Shown: one piece after another, positions 63,527-64,000 of the stretch
Layout of the letters: each line of letters begins with the position of its first letter
Numbering within the stretch: the stretch's first letter is position 1
Source of the DNA: Nitzschia sp. pyKryTriq1
Taxonomy: Eukaryota; Bacillariophyta; Bacillariophyceae; Bacillariales; Bacillariaceae
NCBI GenBank assembly: GCA_956465555.1
Contig: OY101115.1
Span: forward strand, 3,658,001 to 3,722,000
DNA: 64,000 nucleotides
Direction: 5' to 3'
Made by a program: the position numbers and the translations under genes
The notes under the pieces: model-generated
Database searches by the model: none
What the model was told of the DNA's origin: nothing
What the model saw: only the letters and a program-made list of their open reading frames with translations

Positions 63527-63841
63527 ACTGAAGAATGCTCCTCCTCCTCCTCCTCCTACCGGTACAGTACATACCGTACCGGTACCGCCGTACTGTATCC
63601 TCCCATCCTCCGGAGACGGAGAGACGCGTCGTCGTCACAATAATTTCTCTCGCTATCTCAACTCTACTCTACTCTCTCTCTGTCGAGAGAGAGACAGCTC
63701 AACCGTTTTTAAGTAAAGCACTGAATATTCACAACAAGACGTTCGGACGTTCAAAGTTCTGTAAACAGCTCACTACACGTAGTCGTAGAATTCTCCACCG
63801 TTCCGGCAGACTTTAAAAAGTGCAACACGAGTACATAGAAG
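63527..63841. promoter_or_regulatory. Upstream region of the last gene, with GTAC motifs
   Basis: 315 bp. ACCGGTACAGTACATACCGT and neighbouring GTACCGGTACCGCC lie at about 63558-63597, followed by CTCTACTCTACTCTCTCTCT and GAGAGAGAGAC. This is the same arrangement seen before other genes in the window. Confidence 0.45.
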
Positions 63842-64000
63842 ATGCCTTCTTTGAAGAACGAGACGATGTCTGCCCTACAGTACACGCAGTATTCGGCCAA
63901 TAAAGATGACAACATGAAATTCGTCTCGTCAAGACGAGAAAGGAAGTTTCGCCGCTACGACATTATCTTGTTTGTGGTAGCGACTGGATTCTTCTTCTTT
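63842..64000 (+). CDS. Start of a type II (signal-anchor) membrane protein, cut by the window end
   Basis: 53 codons from the ATG at 63842 run open to the edge. The protein begins MPSLKNETMSALQYTQYSAN, is polar and basic for about 38 residues (SSRRERKFRRYD), then becomes hydrophobic (IILFVVATGFFFF). A short basic cytosolic tail before a signal anchor is typical of Golgi enzymes such as glycosyltransferases, but the family cannot be told from this part. Confidence 0.55.
   Translation, partial: MPSLKNETMSALQYTQYSANKDDNMKFVSSRRERKFRRYDIILFVVATGFFFF

Noticed and set aside
62617-63638. Minus-strand frames across the 298-bp tandem repeat
   Set aside because: They repeat the same residues only because the DNA is duplicated, and the unit is not a multiple of three.
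1-64000. tRNA, rRNA, CRISPR array and retroviral or other virus-like elements
   Set aside because: I looked for tRNA T-loops, CRISPR-like spaced repeats, and reverse-transcriptase or capsid motifs and recognised none.

Overview
This is nuclear DNA of a photosynthetic stramenopile, most probably a pennate diatom. Most genes have no introns or one to four short GT-AG introns, and both strands are densely used. The clearest marker is a nucleus-encoded CbbX (Rubisco activase) at 18952-20374. It begins with a signal peptide ending in the ASA-FAP motif that targets proteins to red-lineage complex plastids. The serine hydroxymethyltransferase and the HAD nucleotidase have looser versions of the same leader. 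A soluble-adenylyl-cyclase-like protein, a double-FYVE lipase and the SLC35B1-type nucleotide-sugar transporter also fit a protist. I recognised no tRNA, rRNA or CRISPR array, and no retroviral or other virus-like element.

Left third (1-20.4 kb): a HhaI-like cytosine-5 DNA methyltransferase with two zinc knuckles; a HAD 5'-nucleotidase; SHMT; the RRP42/EXOSC7 exosome subunit; an M23-like peptidase; a METTL21/FAM86-type methyltransferase; the ribonucleotide reductase large subunit; an XRCC3-like RAD51 paralogue; S-adenosylmethionine decarboxylase; CbbX. Several of these serve one-carbon, AdoMet and dNTP metabolism, but they do not form an operon and the grouping may be chance.

Middle (20.4-50 kb): a USP36/42-type deubiquitinase with a Nopp140-like acidic serine tail; a CAPN7-type calpain with two MIT domains; a secreted 2-oxoglutarate/Fe(II) oxygenase; a lipase between two FYVE fingers; a large, probably mitochondrial protein with three dsRBD-like repeats and PPR-like helices; a 753-bp inverted-repeat element; a 1827-residue tandem adenylyl cyclase with NTPase and TPR-like parts; an importin-13/transportin-3-type karyopherin.

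Right (50-64 kb): an SLC35B1-type transporter; a degenerate pogo/Tigger-like DNA transposon with intact termini; an unknown two-pass membrane protein; a GPR180/TMEM145-type seven-helix protein; a short unknown coiled-coil protein; the spliceosomal cyclophilin PPWD1; an unknown nuclear-looking protein; a 298-bp tandem duplication; and the start of a type II membrane protein cut by the window edge.

Across the window, gene-free stretches (mostly just upstream of genes) carry dense clusters of short palindromes built on GTAC (core TACCGGTA, with GTACTGTAC, CAGTACTG and CTCGTAC variants) and CTCTACTAGTAGAG-like runs. They are nearly absent from well-supported coding sequence. All multi-exon models below were joined by hand; every joined reading frame is in phase and a multiple of three.
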